64,000 nt of DNA from JBFLYZ01 sp040756415 (GCA_040756415.1 JBFLYZ010000013.1:5122-69121); one strand, 5' to 3'; shown: positions 29,901 through 37,576, numbered from the stretch's first letter. Numbers and translations: made by a program. The notes: generated from the sequence alone by a model not told the origin.

Positions 29901-32900
29901 TAGGTGTAAGGAGCAGTGCCTCCGGTTACGGTGGCCGTAGCCGAACCGTTAGAACCACCGAAACAGGAAACGTTGGCAGATGCGGAAATGGTTGCAGAAG
30001 GTCCGCTGGCGTTGGTAACCGTTACGGTTGCGGTAACGGTACACCCGTTCGCGTCAGTGACCGTAACAGTGTAGGTGCCGGCCAGTAAACCTGTTGCCGT
30101 AGCGGCATTGCCGCCAGACGGAGCCCAGCTGTAAGTATAAGCAGGAGTGCCGCCCGAGGCAACCACCGAAGCAGAGCCATTGGGCTGTCCGCAGGTTGCC
30201 TGAGTGAATGAGGTAGTTGTTGTAATGGCAGTGGGCTGCGTGATAGTATATGTTCGCGTAAGCGTACATCCGTTCGCATCGGTTACCGTTACGGTGTAAG
30301 ATCCGGCACACAATCCGGTGGCTGTTGCGCCAGTTTGCACAGGAGTGGTGTTCCAACTGTAGGAGTAGGCAGGCGTTCCGCCCGAAACGGTAACACTGGC
30401 AGTGCCTGTACATTGTGCATTACAAAGCACGTTCACCTGCGACTGGGTTGCGGCCAGTGCAGGAGGTTGGGTGATCGTGAATGTTCGTGTGATCGTGCAG
30501 CCGTTAGCATCGCGGATGGTACAGGTATACGAACCCGCGCATAACCCTGTTGCAGTGGCCGTGTATTGAACCGGTACTGTGCTCCAGGTGTAGGTATAAC
30601 CGGGTGTTCCGCCCGAAGCCACTACGGTTCCTGTTCCTGTACATTGCCCATTACAGAGCACGTTCACCTGCGATTGGGTAGCCGCAAGCTGTGTAGGCTG
30701 AGTGATAGTAACAGTGGCCGTTGCCGTACATCCGTTGGCATCGGTCACCGTTACGGTATAGGTTCCTGCACCAAGACCTGTAGCCGTAGTGGTATTGCCG
30801 CCTGAAGGCGCCCAGTTGTATGTGTAGGCAGGCGTTCCCCCGGAGACTGTTACTGTAGCAGAGCCATTCGTACCACCGAAGCAGGACACGTTAGCGGATG
30901 CGCTGATGGACGCTGAAGGCCCGTTAGCGCTGCTGACGTTCACAATAGCGGTTTGGGTACATCCATTCGCATCGGTCACTGTAACAGTGTAAGAGCCTGC
31001 TGCAAGGCCGGTAGCCGTGGCCGCGCTTCCTCCGCTTGGCGCCCAACTGTATGAATAAGCCGGTGTTCCGCCAGTAGCCACTACCGAAGCAGATCCGTTA
31101 GGCTGCCCGCAGGTAGATTGCACGAAAGAAGTAGTAAGCGTGATAAGTGTTGGCTGCGTGATGGTAAATGTTCGCGTGAGCGTACAACCATTGGCATCGG
31201 TCACGGTCACGGTGTAAGATCCCGCGCACAAACCTGTAGCTGTAGATCCGGTTTGAACCGGAGTGGTGTTCCAGTTGTAGGAGTAAGCCGGAGTTCCGCC
31301 CGAAGCTGTTACCGTGGCTGTGCCGGTACATTGTCCATTACAAAGTACGTTGACCTGCGACTGAGTGGCGGTCAATGCCGGTGGCTGAGTAATGGTAAAG
31401 GTGTTCGTTCTGGTGCAGCCATTGGCATCCCTGATCGTCACGGTATAGCTTCCTGCGCATAAGCCTGTGGCGGTTGCCGTGTACTGTACCGGCACTGTGT
31501 TCCAGGTATAGGTATAGCCGGGTGTTCCACCTGCCGCTGTTACCGTGGCGGTTCCTGTGCACTGGCCGTTACAAAGCACGTTGACCTGCGACTGAGTGGC
31601 GGTCAACGCAGGAGGTTGAGTGATCGTGTAGGTTCGGGTGAGCGTACAGCCATTGGCATCGGTCACAGTCACGGTGTAAGATCCCGCGCACAATCCTGTA
31701 GCGGTTGATCCGGTCTGAGCAGGAGTGGTGTTCCAACTGTAGGAATAAGCCGGTGTTCCTCCTGAAACGGTGACCGTTGCTGTTCCCGTACACTGTCCGT
31801 TACAGAGCACGTTAACTTGTGATTGTGTTGCTGCCAACGCAGGTGGTTGCGTTATAGTGAAATTACGTATAGTCGTACATCCGTTTGCATCGGTGATCAA
31901 ACACTGGTAGACCCCCGCACACAAACCTGTGGCTGTTGCGGCATTGCCCCCGCTGGGAGTCCATAAATAGGTATAGCCGGGCGTTCCGCCTGTTGGGATG
32001 ACTGTAGCGCTTCCCGTACATTGTGCGAAACATAGCACGTTCACCTGTGATTGTGTAGCGGTGAGAACAGGAGGCTGGGTAATGGTAAAGGTTCGTGTTA
32101 TCGTACACCCGTTAGCATCCCTTATCGTACAGGTATATGTGCCTGCGCACAACCCGGTACCGGTAGCAGTATATTGTACAGGTACGGTGCTCCAGGTGTA
32201 AGTATAGCCAGGTGTTCCGCCAGATGCCACTACCGTTCCGCTTCCATTACATTGTCCTGCGCAGAGTACGTTCACCTGCGACTGTGTTGCGGTCAGGGCA
32301 GGAGGCTGTGTAATGGTAAAGGTGTTGGTTCTGGTACAGCCATTGGCATCCCTGATCGTTACGGTATAGCTTCCCGCGCATAAGCCTGTGGCGGTTGCCG
32401 TGTACTGTACCGGCACTGTGCTCCAGGTATAGGTATAGCCGGGTGTTCCACCTGCCGCTGTTACCGTGGCGGTTCCTGTGCACTGACCGTTACAAAGCAC
32501 GTTCACCTGCGATTGTGTGGCCGTTAGCGCAGGTGGTTGCGTTATCGTGTACGTTCTCGTAAGCGTACAGCCATTCGCATCTGTGACAGTCACCGTATAT
32601 GAACCCGCACATAATCCTGTAGCGGTTGATCCGGTCTGAACAGGGGTAGTGTTCCAACTGTAAGAATAGGCCGGAGTTCCCCCGGAGGCGGTAACAGTTG
32701 CGGTACCTGTACATTGTCCGTTACAAAGCACGTTTACCTGCGATTGCGTGGCCGTAAGTGCAGGTGGTTGCGTGATCGTGAACGCCTGTGTGATCGTACA
32801 GCCGTTCGCATCGCGGATGGTACAGGTATACGAACCCGCGCATAATCCGGTAGCTGTTGCCGTATACTGTACCGGCACTGTACTCCAGGTATAGGTGTAG

Positions 32901-34942
32901 CCGGGAGTTCCGCCCGCTGCTACTACCGTTCCTGTTCCCGTACATTGCCCGTTACAGAGCACGTTGACCTGCGATTGCGTGGCCGTAAGTGCCGGTGGCT
33001 GAGTAATGGTAAAGGTGTTGGTTCTGGTACAGCCATTGGCATCCCTGATCGTCACGGTATAGGTTCCTGCGCATAAGCCTGTAGCTGTTGCCGTATACTG
33101 TACCGGCACCGTGCTCCAGGTATAGGTGTAGCCGGGAGTTCCGCCCGCTGCTACTACCGTTCCTGTTCCCGTACATTGCCCGTTACAAAGCACGTTGACC
33201 TGCGATTGCGTGGCCGTAAGTGCCGGTGGCTGAGTAATGGTAAAGGTGTTGGTTCTGGTACAGCCATTGGCATCCCGGGTCGTCACGGTATAGGTTCCTG
33301 CGCATAAGCCTGTAGCTGTTGCCGTATACTGTACCGGCACCGTGCTCCAGGTATAAGTATATCCCGGAGTGCCGCCTGATGCCACTACCGTTCCTGTTCC
33401 TGTACACTGACCGTTACAGAGCACGTTGACCTGCGATTGCGTGGTCGCAAGTGCCGGTGGTTGTGTGATAGTGAAATTACGTATAGTCGTACATCCGTTT
33501 GCATCGGTGATCAAACACTGGTAAACCCCCGCACACAAACCTGTGGCTGTTGCGGCATTGCCCCCGCTGGGAGTCCAGAAATAGGTATAGCCGGGAGTTC
33601 CGCCCGTTGGATTGACCGTTGCGCTTCCTGTGCACTGTCCGAAACATAAGAGATTGACCTGCGATTGAGTGGCTGTGAGAACAGGCGGCTGAGTAACCGT
33701 AATGATTTGTTGCGTAGTGCATCCGTTAGAGGCGGTAACCGTAACTGTATAGGTTCCGGCAAATAAACCGGTAGCGGTCTGCGTGGTTTGCCCGGTGGGA
33801 CTCCACGAGTAAGTATAGGGTGTAGGTCCGCCACTGGCCGTTACAGTAGCGGTTCCGTTACTTCCGCCCGCGCACGAAACATTAGTATGAGATTGTGTTG
33901 AGGTCATTGGGGGGGTGCCAGCGATAGTAACGATAGAGGAGCAAGCCGGTGTGCAACTCAGCGCATCATTCACGTAGACTGTATAAGTGCCGGGGCAAAG
34001 GCCTGTTGCGGTAGCGGTGGTTTGAGCGGGTGTAGTATTCCAGCTATAGGTATAAGGGCCGATAGAACCGCTACCGGTAGCTGTGGCACTCCCGGTGCAG
34101 GTACAGCCTGCATTCACCGTGGTAGCAGTAGAAGTAAGTACGGAAGAACATTGCATAAAATCAATGAACACCCCTGAGTCGTACACGCAGTCGCCCGCAT
34201 CGGCAATGGCGATCTTGAAATGGTATTGCTGGCAGGGGCAAAGCTGAACGGTACGTGTCAATACGGTGGTAAATCCATCGTACTGTACGGTAGTTCCGCC
34301 TGTATTATTCACATAATATGCGCTGTTTGTAGTAGGATTAACGTTGTCTATACTCACCGGGGTAGTATTGTTGGGCAGCGTAGCCACGTTGGTATTGTTA
34401 TAAAAGTTATTCTGGCAAGTGGGGTAGGGGCCGGGTCCAGTAATAAAAAATCCGAAGGCGTCATTGAACGAGGAGTTCACGAACTCGGGGTATTCCTCAG
34501 AACCGAATACGAAGCGAATAGTAAGAGAACTGCACTGGGGTACGATATCAAATTCCAGTATACAGCAGTCGTAATCCGCTAAGGGTTCGATGGAGCCAAG
34601 CTGCGGGTCGTTGCAGGTTGTGCCATTGCAAGTACCCGCTGATGTGGAATTGTTAGGCCCAACCGCATTCGTGGCCTGACCGGTGGTCAGAAGTATACCA
34701 TTGGGAAGGCCCAGGTTTGAAACCCCGGTGGTGAATGTAGCATACGCACCGGCAGGACAGTTCAATACGGGGTTGGTTATCGTCAGGCCTTGTCCTCCCA
34801 GCGCAGCGATCAGAGCCGCGAGAGAGGGATTGGGGGTTACGGTCAACTGGGCTTTGAGCGTCAGCGATCCCAGCAGGGAAAGCGTTAAAATACAAGATGT
34901 TAGAAATAATTTCGACAGCTTAGTAGAAAGGCTAATGGGCAT
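23933..34942 (-). CDS. Giant choice-of-anchor L / SprB-repeat adhesin with T9SS type B C-terminal domain
   Basis: 3,669 aa from ATG 34942 (PISLSTKLSKLFLTSCIL starts the signal peptide; the frame is open to 34993 but that extension is not signal-like). Domains: signal peptide ending LKAQ; choice-of-anchor L domain (to about residue 280; FVFGSEEYPEFVNSSFNDAF); about 39 regular SprB-type repeats of 76-77 aa; two degenerate Ig-like repeats; two PKD domains (SWSFGDGG, TWDFGEPD); type B CTD (NAFTPNGDGHNEVFMP, IFDRWGNLIWQTDRWG). SprB of Flavobacterium johnsoniae, a 669-kDa T9SS adhesin moved along the cell surface by the gliding motor, has such repeats. This protein is expected to be a filamentous surface adhesin. 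No SprF-type partner is seen nearby. The terminator at 23876-23915 ends the transcript. The repeat copy number should be treated with care, as near-identical repeats can be collapsed in assembly. Confidence 0.93.
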   Translation of the reverse strand: MPISLSTKLSKLFLTSCILTLSLLGSLTLKAQLTVTPNPSLAALIAALGGQGLTITNPVLNCPAGAYATFTTGVSNLGLPNGILLTTGQATNAVGPNNSTSAGTCNGTTCNDPQLGSIEPLADYDCCILEFDIVPQCSSLTIRFVFGSEEYPEFVNSSFNDAFGFFITGPGPYPTCQNNFYNNTNVATLPNNTTPVSIDNVNPTTNSAYYVNNTGGTTVQYDGFTTVLTRTVQLCPCQQYHFKIAIADAGDCVYDSGVFIDFMQCSSVLTSTATTVNAGCTCTGSATATGSGSIGPYTYSWNTTPAQTTATATGLCPGTYTVYVNDALSCTPACSSIVTIAGTPPMTSTQSHTNVSCAGGSNGTATVTASGGPTPYTYSWSPTGQTTQTATGLFAGTYTVTVTASNGCTTQQIITVTQPPVLTATQSQVNLLCFGQCTGSATVNPTGGTPGYTYFWTPSGGNAATATGLCAGVYQCLITDANGCTTIRNFTITQPPALATTQSQVNVLCNGQCTGTGTVVASGGTPGYTYTWSTVPVQYTATATGLCAGTYTVTTRDANGCTRTNTFTITQPPALTATQSQVNVLCNGQCTGTGTVVAAGGTPGYTYTWSTVPVQYTATATGLCAGTYTVTIRDANGCTRTNTFTITQPPALTATQSQVNVLCNGQCTGTGTVVAAGGTPGYTYTWSTVPVQYTATATGLCAGSYTCTIRDANGCTITQAFTITQPPALTATQSQVNVLCNGQCTGTATVTASGGTPAYSYSWNTTPVQTGSTATGLCAGSYTVTVTDANGCTLTRTYTITQPPALTATQSQVNVLCNGQCTGTATVTAAGGTPGYTYTWSTVPVQYTATATGLCAGSYTVTIRDANGCTRTNTFTITQPPALTATQSQVNVLCAGQCNGSGTVVASGGTPGYTYTWSTVPVQYTATGTGLCAGTYTCTIRDANGCTITRTFTITQPPVLTATQSQVNVLCFAQCTGSATVIPTGGTPGYTYLWTPSGGNAATATGLCAGVYQCLITDANGCTTIRNFTITQPPALAATQSQVNVLCNGQCTGTATVTVSGGTPAYSYSWNTTPAQTGSTATGLCAGSYTVTVTDANGCTLTRTYTITQPPALTATQSQVNVLCNGQCTGTATVTAAGGTPGYTYTWNTVPVQYTATATGLCAGSYTVTIRDANGCTRTNTFTITQPPALTATQSQVNVLCNGQCTGTATVTASGGTPAYSYNWNTTPVQTGSTATGLCAGSYTVTVTDANGCTLTRTFTITQPTLITLTTSFVQSTCGQPNGSASVVATGGTPAYSYSWAPSGGSAATATGLAAGSYTVTVTDANGCTQTAIVNVSSANGPSASISASANVSCFGGTNGSATVTVSGGTPAYTYNWAPSGGNTTTATGLGAGTYTVTVTDANGCTATATVTITQPTQLAATQSQVNVLCNGQCTGTGTVVASGGTPGYTYTWSTVPVQYTATATGLCAGSYTCTIRDANGCTITRTFTITQPPALAATQSQVNVLCNAQCTGTASVTVSGGTPAYSYSWNTTPVQTGATATGLCAGSYTVTVTDANGCTLTRTYTITQPTAITTTTSFTQATCGQPNGSASVVASGGTPAYTYSWAPSGGNAATATGLLAGTYTVTVTDANGCTVTATVTVTNASGPSATISASANVSCFGGSNGSATATVTGGTAPYTYAWSPSGGNAATATGLGAGTYTVTVTDANGCSTTATVTITQPTQVVASIASSANVSCNGGNNGTATAAGSGGTPGYTYNWAPSGGNSATATGLTAGTYTVTVTDANGCTATATVTITQPPVLTATTATTAVSCNGGNNGTATVTASGGTPAYTYNWAPSGGTAATATGLTAGTYTVTVTDANGCTTTATAVVTQPPALAATTSFTQSTCGQPNGSASVVASGGTPAYTYNWAPSGGTAAAATGLTAGTYTVTVTDANGCTITATVTVPNAGGPSATISASTNVSCFGGSNGSATATVTGGTAPYTYAWSPSGGNAATATGLNAGTYTVTVTDANGCTTTTTVTITQPTQVVASIASSANVSCFGGSNGSATANGSGGTPGYTYNWAPSGGNAATATGLTAGTYTVTVTDANGCTATATVTITQPAPLTATTASTAVSCNAGSNGTATVTAGGGTPAYSYNWAPSGGNAATATGLTAGTYTVTVTDANGCTITATVVVTQPTPLTTTTSFTQSTCGQPNGSASVAASGGTPAYTYNWAPSGGNAATATGLTAGTYTVTVTDANGCITTATVTVPNAGGPSAAISASTNVSCNGGNNGSATVTVTGGTAPFTYAWAPSGGNAATATGLSAGTYTVTVTDANGCTTAATVTITQPTPLTAAISASANVSCFGGSNGSATVNASGGTPAYSYAWAPSGGNAATATGLAAGTYTVTVTDANGCTTTATVTITQPTAVTASATSTPVSCNAGSNGTATVTAGGGTPGYTYSWAPSGGNTATATGLSAGTYTVTVTDANGCTASATVTVTQPTALAATTSFVQSTCGNANGSASVVASGGTPAYTYSWAPAGGNAATATGLPAGSYTVTVTDANGCTITATVNVPNAGSPTTSITTSTNVSCFGGSNGSASSATSGGTAPYTFSWSPSGGNAPTATGLPAGTYTLTVTDANGCSATATVTITQPTQLTAAISGSTNVSCNAGNNGTATVSATGGTPAYTYSWSPSGGNAATGTGLSAGTYTVTVTDANGCSTTATVTITEPPVLTATTATTPVSCNGGSNGTATVTAGGGTPAYSYSWAPSGGNAATATGLAAGTYTVTVTDANGCTVTATAVITQPTAVTLSTSFTQSTCSQANGSASVTATGGTPAYTYSWAPSGGNAATATGLLAGTYTVFVTDANGCSTSATVSVPNAASPTASITASVNVACFGGNNGSATVTVTGGTAPYTFAWAPSGGNSATATGLTAGNYTVTVTDANGCTVTATVTITEPPLLTAAINASTNVSCFGGSNGTATVTVSGGTPAYAYAWAPAGGNAATGTGLSAGTYTVTVTDANNCTTTATVTITEPPVLNAFVNGSAATCNGACNGAALAIPAGGTAPYTYSWAPVAGNTSSISGLCAGTYTVFVTDVNGCSFSDTAVVTEPTLLVLSTTFTTAHCNQADGSATVTATGATPGYTYSWAPLGGNAATANNIPPGTYTVFVTDANGCSDSATVTVPNAAGVTATMGASTNVSCFSQCNGSATVNATGGNGPYTYSWTTTPLQNAATATGLCAGTYTVYVTDFNNCLDTATVTITQPAILLIAQIPGSTICLSQCTTITAAISGGTPAYTVTWNPGNLSGPSVTLCPTVTTTYTVMATDANGCVSQPIVFTVTVNPAIVAATSAPTAICIGASTTLTASASGGNGGPYNYVWMPGNGNGTSFTVSPTATTTYSVIVTDNCGTPADTAVVTITVNPLPVISITADDSAGCAPHCVNFSNLTPNPASCSWSFGDGGSSTSLTPATYCYTTPGTYDVFITVTDNNGCVNSATSVGMINVYPVPVADFSMSSQPTTILNPIICFTDASQGATEWTWDFGEPDSPTNSSTDQNPCHTYSDTGTYCVTLTVLNANGCWDTVTYCLVIDPDFALYVPNAFTPNGDGHNEVFMPVGIGIDEQCYQFYIFDRWGNLIWQTDRWGKGWDGRANGGEEIAQQDVYVWKIITCDIFGKTHQYVGHVSLIK
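25616..31109 (-). repeat. Higher-order repeat: four-unit block of exactly 915 bp
   Basis: The CGQPNGSAS-type unit recurs every fourth repeat. Its first-Cys codon is at 31109, 30191, 29276, 28361, 27446, 26531 and 25616: one interval of 918 bp, then five of exactly 915 bp. Each block holds the order CGQPNG type, CFGGSNG type, CNGG/CFGG type, CNGG/CNAG type, with unit sizes 76, 77, 76 and 76 aa (305 aa) in most blocks. Confidence 0.88.
31109..33646 (-). repeat. Strict 231-bp tandem sub-array (repeats R3-R13)
   Basis: First-Cys codons lie at 33644, 33416, 33185, 32954, 32723, 32492, 32261, 32030, 31802, 31571, 31340 and 31109. All intervals are 231 bp except two of 228, which follow the variant units R3 and R10. 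R4 and R5 are nearly identical over their whole length at DNA level, and R3 and R10, 1,614 bp apart, share a stretch of over 100 bp with only a few differences. Confidence 0.9.
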
Positions 34943-35389
34943 GGGGCAGTGCAGTTTTGAGCAATTGTTCCTATATAATACTATCTCCGACAATAAAACT
35001 ATACTTTAAGTTGCATGATGCTGAATTGAAATATTAACATGTAGTTATTTGATTTTAAATATGTTATATTGTTTTATGTGTTTTTATCGTTCAATTGGCT
35101 GTTTTTATCGATAAACCATTAATATTCTACGATGATTTGCGGAGATCTTAGGTTTTCACCGTTTCTCAGGTTTGTTGATAAATAGGCCTGTCAGGGATCA
35201 GGTTTTCGGGCTGTAAAAAGCCGGGGTTAGCGAATATCCCGGAAGTATGGCCTACTCATCCAGTATATTAACTGAAATCATGCTTAGAAGAAATTGTAAG
35301 GGCAGGCTTCGGAGCCCCTTCCCTTGCCTACATACGATTGATCGGGCCGCAGCGCGTCATAGCGAGAACCTAAAGAGCAGGGAACGCAA
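34943..35389. other. Intergenic region between divergent giant adhesin and cinA-type genes
   Basis: 447 bp without a supported gene. The left half (34943-35130) is strongly AT-rich, unlike the rest of the window, and is the likely control region for the adhesin; a weak -7 match TAGTTTTA (34994-35001, minus strand) would give a 51-nt leader. The right half holds small inverted repeats (GGCTTCGGAGCC near 35309) but no recognisable RNA family. Confidence 0.5.
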
Positions 35390-35866
35390 ATGAAAAACCG
35401 GGCTTCAGAGCTGGTAAAAGAGCTGAGCGGGCGCTCGCTCACCCTGGCGCTGGGCGAGAGCATGACCTGCGGTCTTGCGGCTAACCGGCTCAATTCGCGC
35501 AGAGGAACAAAAGATGTGCTGGCAGGCAGCATGGTTTGTTACCGGCCGGAGAGTAAAACACGGGCGCTGAAGGTTCCAGCGCACGTCATCCGGAAGTTCA
35601 GCGCAGAATCGCAGCAGGTCACCGATGCCATGGCGAAGAACCTGCACCGTCTTTTTTCCGCGGATATATACGCGGCCATCACCGGGCTTTCGGCTCCCGG
35701 GGGCAGCGAGAGCCGCAGCAAGCCCGTAGGCACCGTGTTCATGTCGGTATGGTACAGGAAAAAACTATTCCGGAAGAGAAAATTGTTCCGCGGCCGGCCA
35801 CAACAGATCAAGGCCAAGGCATGCGAGGCCCTATTTGCGCTGATATTAGATACCATAAAAAGCTGA
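35390..35866 (+). CDS. CinA C-terminal domain protein, nicotinamide-nucleotide amidase (PncC type)
   Basis: 158 aa, the stand-alone CinA C-terminal (PncC/YgaD) length. PncC deamidates NMN to nicotinic acid mononucleotide in pyridine nucleotide salvage. Motifs: LALGESMTCGLAANRLNSRRG (nucleophile serine loop), GSMVCYRPESKTRALKV, ITGLSAPGG and KPVGTVFMSVWY. The usual GxAGPGG reads GLSAPGG here, a slight deviation. The gene is convergent with the ctlX-type gene (stops 2 bp apart). Family call is firm; activity on NMN is by family. Confidence 0.87.
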   Translation: MKNRASELVKELSGRSLTLALGESMTCGLAANRLNSRRGTKDVLAGSMVCYRPESKTRALKVPAHVIRKFSAESQQVTDAMAKNLHRLFSADIYAAITGLSAPGGSESRSKPVGTVFMSVWYRKKLFRKRKLFRGRPQQIKAKACEALFALILDTIKS

Positions 35867-35868
35867 GC

Positions 35869-36786
35869 TCAGCGCGGCCGGCAAAAGATCTCAGCTATCA
35901 TGCAGCGCACGCTGCCACCGCCAACGGTCTCTATGGTTGGGATGGCCAGAGGAAGCAGCCGGGCATATTTTTCCAGCCCTGAACGCTGATCTGCGTGAAG
36001 GCTGGCATAAGCGCTTTCAGAGAGGGCCAGCAGGATCTCGTTGCGGTGCGTGCTAAGGCAAAGCATATTTCCGGCAAAGCGTTCCATCTGTTCTGAGCTG
36101 ATACAGATCACTTCATGTCCGTTACCGCTCAATGAAGACAGCAGGGCTTTCGCTTCTCTTTCATCGGTAATGCTATCGGGGCAAACTACCGCAAAGCCAG
36201 CGCCCAGGCACATCATCACATTGGTGTGGTAGATGGGCTGTCCCCTCCTGTCGCAGGCACGAAAGTAATGAGGGCGATACCCTATCTGCCCGCATAGCGA
36301 TGTGAAGAGCGCACGATCCGTGCGGGGAGAGAGACAGGCGTAGGCGACCTGGTTCAGGTGATCGAACACGATGCTGCCGGTACCCTCCAGGAAACGGTCC
36401 TCTTTTTCATGGACAGAAAGATCGATGATCTTCCCGATCTCGAAATCACGTTTAAGGGACTCAATGATATCCATGCGCCTTTCGGACCTGCGGTTGGGCG
36501 CCTGCATGGGGTAAAGGATCACGGTACCGTCAGCATGGAAAGTGATCCAGTTGTTGGGAAAAACGGCATCGGGCTTGGGCGGCTCGTCCGTATCATCAAA
36601 AACAAATACGTTGAGGCCCTCCGAACGCAGGCGTGCCGCAAAGGCATCGAACTCTTCCTTCGCCCTGCACGCGATCCCTTCCGGGGCCATTTCCACGGAT
36701 CGCTGAAAAGCATTGGAAGCAGCGGTCTGCGAGTTGAAGACAAACCCCGATGGCCTTACGAGCAGGATATTGTTCGCTGGCTGCAA
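35869..36786 (-). CDS. Amidinotransferase-fold hydrolase, CtlX-type (arginine deiminase-related)
   Basis: 305 aa. Guanidine-modifying enzyme fold with motifs DAVFPNNWITFH (Asp/Asn near the substrate), FLEGTGSIVFDH, IYHTNVMMCLG (catalytic His) and GGGSVRCMIAE (catalytic Cys near the C-terminus). Relatives annotated CtlX hydrolyse citrulline (or arginine-related substrates); the sequence alone does not separate these activities. It starts 14 bp after the mini-SprB gene on the same strand, and the three genes 35869-38437 may be one operon, although their functions look unrelated. Cytosolic, no signal peptide. Confidence 0.85.
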   Translation of the reverse strand: MQPANNILLVRPSGFVFNSQTAASNAFQRSVEMAPEGIACRAKEEFDAFAARLRSEGLNVFVFDDTDEPPKPDAVFPNNWITFHADGTVILYPMQAPNRRSERRMDIIESLKRDFEIGKIIDLSVHEKEDRFLEGTGSIVFDHLNQVAYACLSPRTDRALFTSLCGQIGYRPHYFRACDRRGQPIYHTNVMMCLGAGFAVVCPDSITDEREAKALLSSLSGNGHEVICISSEQMERFAGNMLCLSTHRNEILLALSESAYASLHADQRSGLEKYARLLPLAIPTIETVGGGSVRCMIAEIFCRPR

Positions 36787-36800
36787 TTACACGGATCAGA

Positions 36801-37559
36801 TCAGTTCAGAACGATCTTCCTGATGGCAAGCTGCTCTCCCGTCCGCACATGGACCAGGTAGACTCCTTTAGGGCAATCCGAAAGGTCTATCTCCGCCTCT
36901 TTGCCCGTCAGCGACACCTCCCGTATCTTTTCTCCCAGCGTATTGTAAATACTTACCTGGCTGAGCTCCGTTTCTGCTATAATGGTAAACAGGCCGGATG
37001 AAGGGTTAGGCTGGACCTGAAAGAGGCCGATATTCAATTCAGCCTGCCCGGTTGCAAAGCTGATCGTTACAGGGGCGCAGCAGCACCGGCCGTTCTGATC
37101 GGTAGCGCAAACGGTGTAGGTGCCCGGGCAAAGTCCGGTAACGGTTTGTGTGGTCTGTCCGCCAGGCGCCCACGAATAGGTGTAAGGCGGGCTTCCGCCA
37201 GCTACGTTCACCGTTGCGCTGCCATCGCAGCAGGTGGAGCAGGAAGCATTGGTGGGCGTGGTGGTGTACGTAGAGAAAGGACCGGTTATGGTAGTTGATG
37301 CGGTACAAAAATTTCCCATCGCATCTACCACCACAACGGTATAAGTGCCCTGGCAAAGGCCGGTAACGCTGGAGGTGCTTTGCCCGCCCGACCAGGAATA
37401 CATGTAGGGCGGTGTGCCTCCGCTGACAAAGGCCTGCGCGGTGCCGTCACAGGCGCCACAGCAGGATTCATTGGTTTTCTGTAGCTGCACGAAGCATTGT
37501 GCGAATGCGTGTATGCCCAGCGTAACGCAGAGCATGAAAGTGAGTAAGGCTGTTCTCAT
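36801..37559 (-). CDS. Mini-SprB protein: two SprB-type repeats with T9SS type A sorting domain
   Basis: 252 aa from ATG 37559. Signal peptide RTALLTFMLCVTLGIHAFAQ, then two SprB-like repeats (SCCGACDGTAQAFVSGGTPP and SCSTCCDGSATVNVAGGSPP) and a C-terminal sorting domain of type A (VQPNPSSGLFTI, IYNTLGEKI, GVYLVHVRTG, IRKIVLN). SprB repeats in this window otherwise carry the type B domain. Cysteine is unusually frequent: CC, CSTCC and RCCCAP clusters. Predicted secreted or surface-attached. It lies 17 bp after a second type A secreted protein, so the pair is probably co-expressed. Confidence 0.85.
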   Translation of the reverse strand: MRTALLTFMLCVTLGIHAFAQCFVQLQKTNESCCGACDGTAQAFVSGGTPPYMYSWSGGQSTSSVTGLCQGTYTVVVVDAMGNFCTASTTITGPFSTYTTTPTNASCSTCCDGSATVNVAGGSPPYTYSWAPGGQTTQTVTGLCPGTYTVCATDQNGRCCCAPVTISFATGQAELNIGLFQVQPNPSSGLFTIIAETELSQVSIYNTLGEKIREVSLTGKEAEIDLSDCPKGVYLVHVRTGEQLAIRKIVLN

Positions 37560-37576
37560 AGGGTGAAGGTTTTTGG

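Larger units (their letters stand above)
25160..34105 (-). repeat. Array of about 39 SprB-type repeats (76-77 aa, 228-231 bp each)
   Basis: Each unit begins with Cys followed by a G/Q/N-rich turn (CNGQCTGTA, CFGGSNGSA or CGQPNGSAS types), then GGTP-Y-Y-W, ATATGL-AGTYTVTVTDANGCT and an ITQP linker ending just before the next Cys. The mean unit is about 229 bp. The 5' third is made of CxxQC types and the rest mostly of GGxNG and CGQPNG types. The units are coding and continuous, with no spacers. Confidence 0.93.

Noticed and set aside
24674..33649. Many open frames opposite or shifted within the giant adhesin gene (for example + 24674-25459, + 26576-27142, - 32490-33407 series)
   Set aside because: They repeat with the 231/915-bp period of the coding strand and have arginine/serine/glycine-rich, non-protein-like composition; they are by-products of the repeat codons.
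25160..34105. Tandem array as a CRISPR or non-coding satellite
   Set aside because: The units are contiguous, about 229 bp, in frame over 3,600 codons, and have no spacer pattern.
35130..35389. Possible structured RNA before the cinA-type gene
   Set aside because: Only short 4-6 bp stems were found, without a known RNA family pattern.
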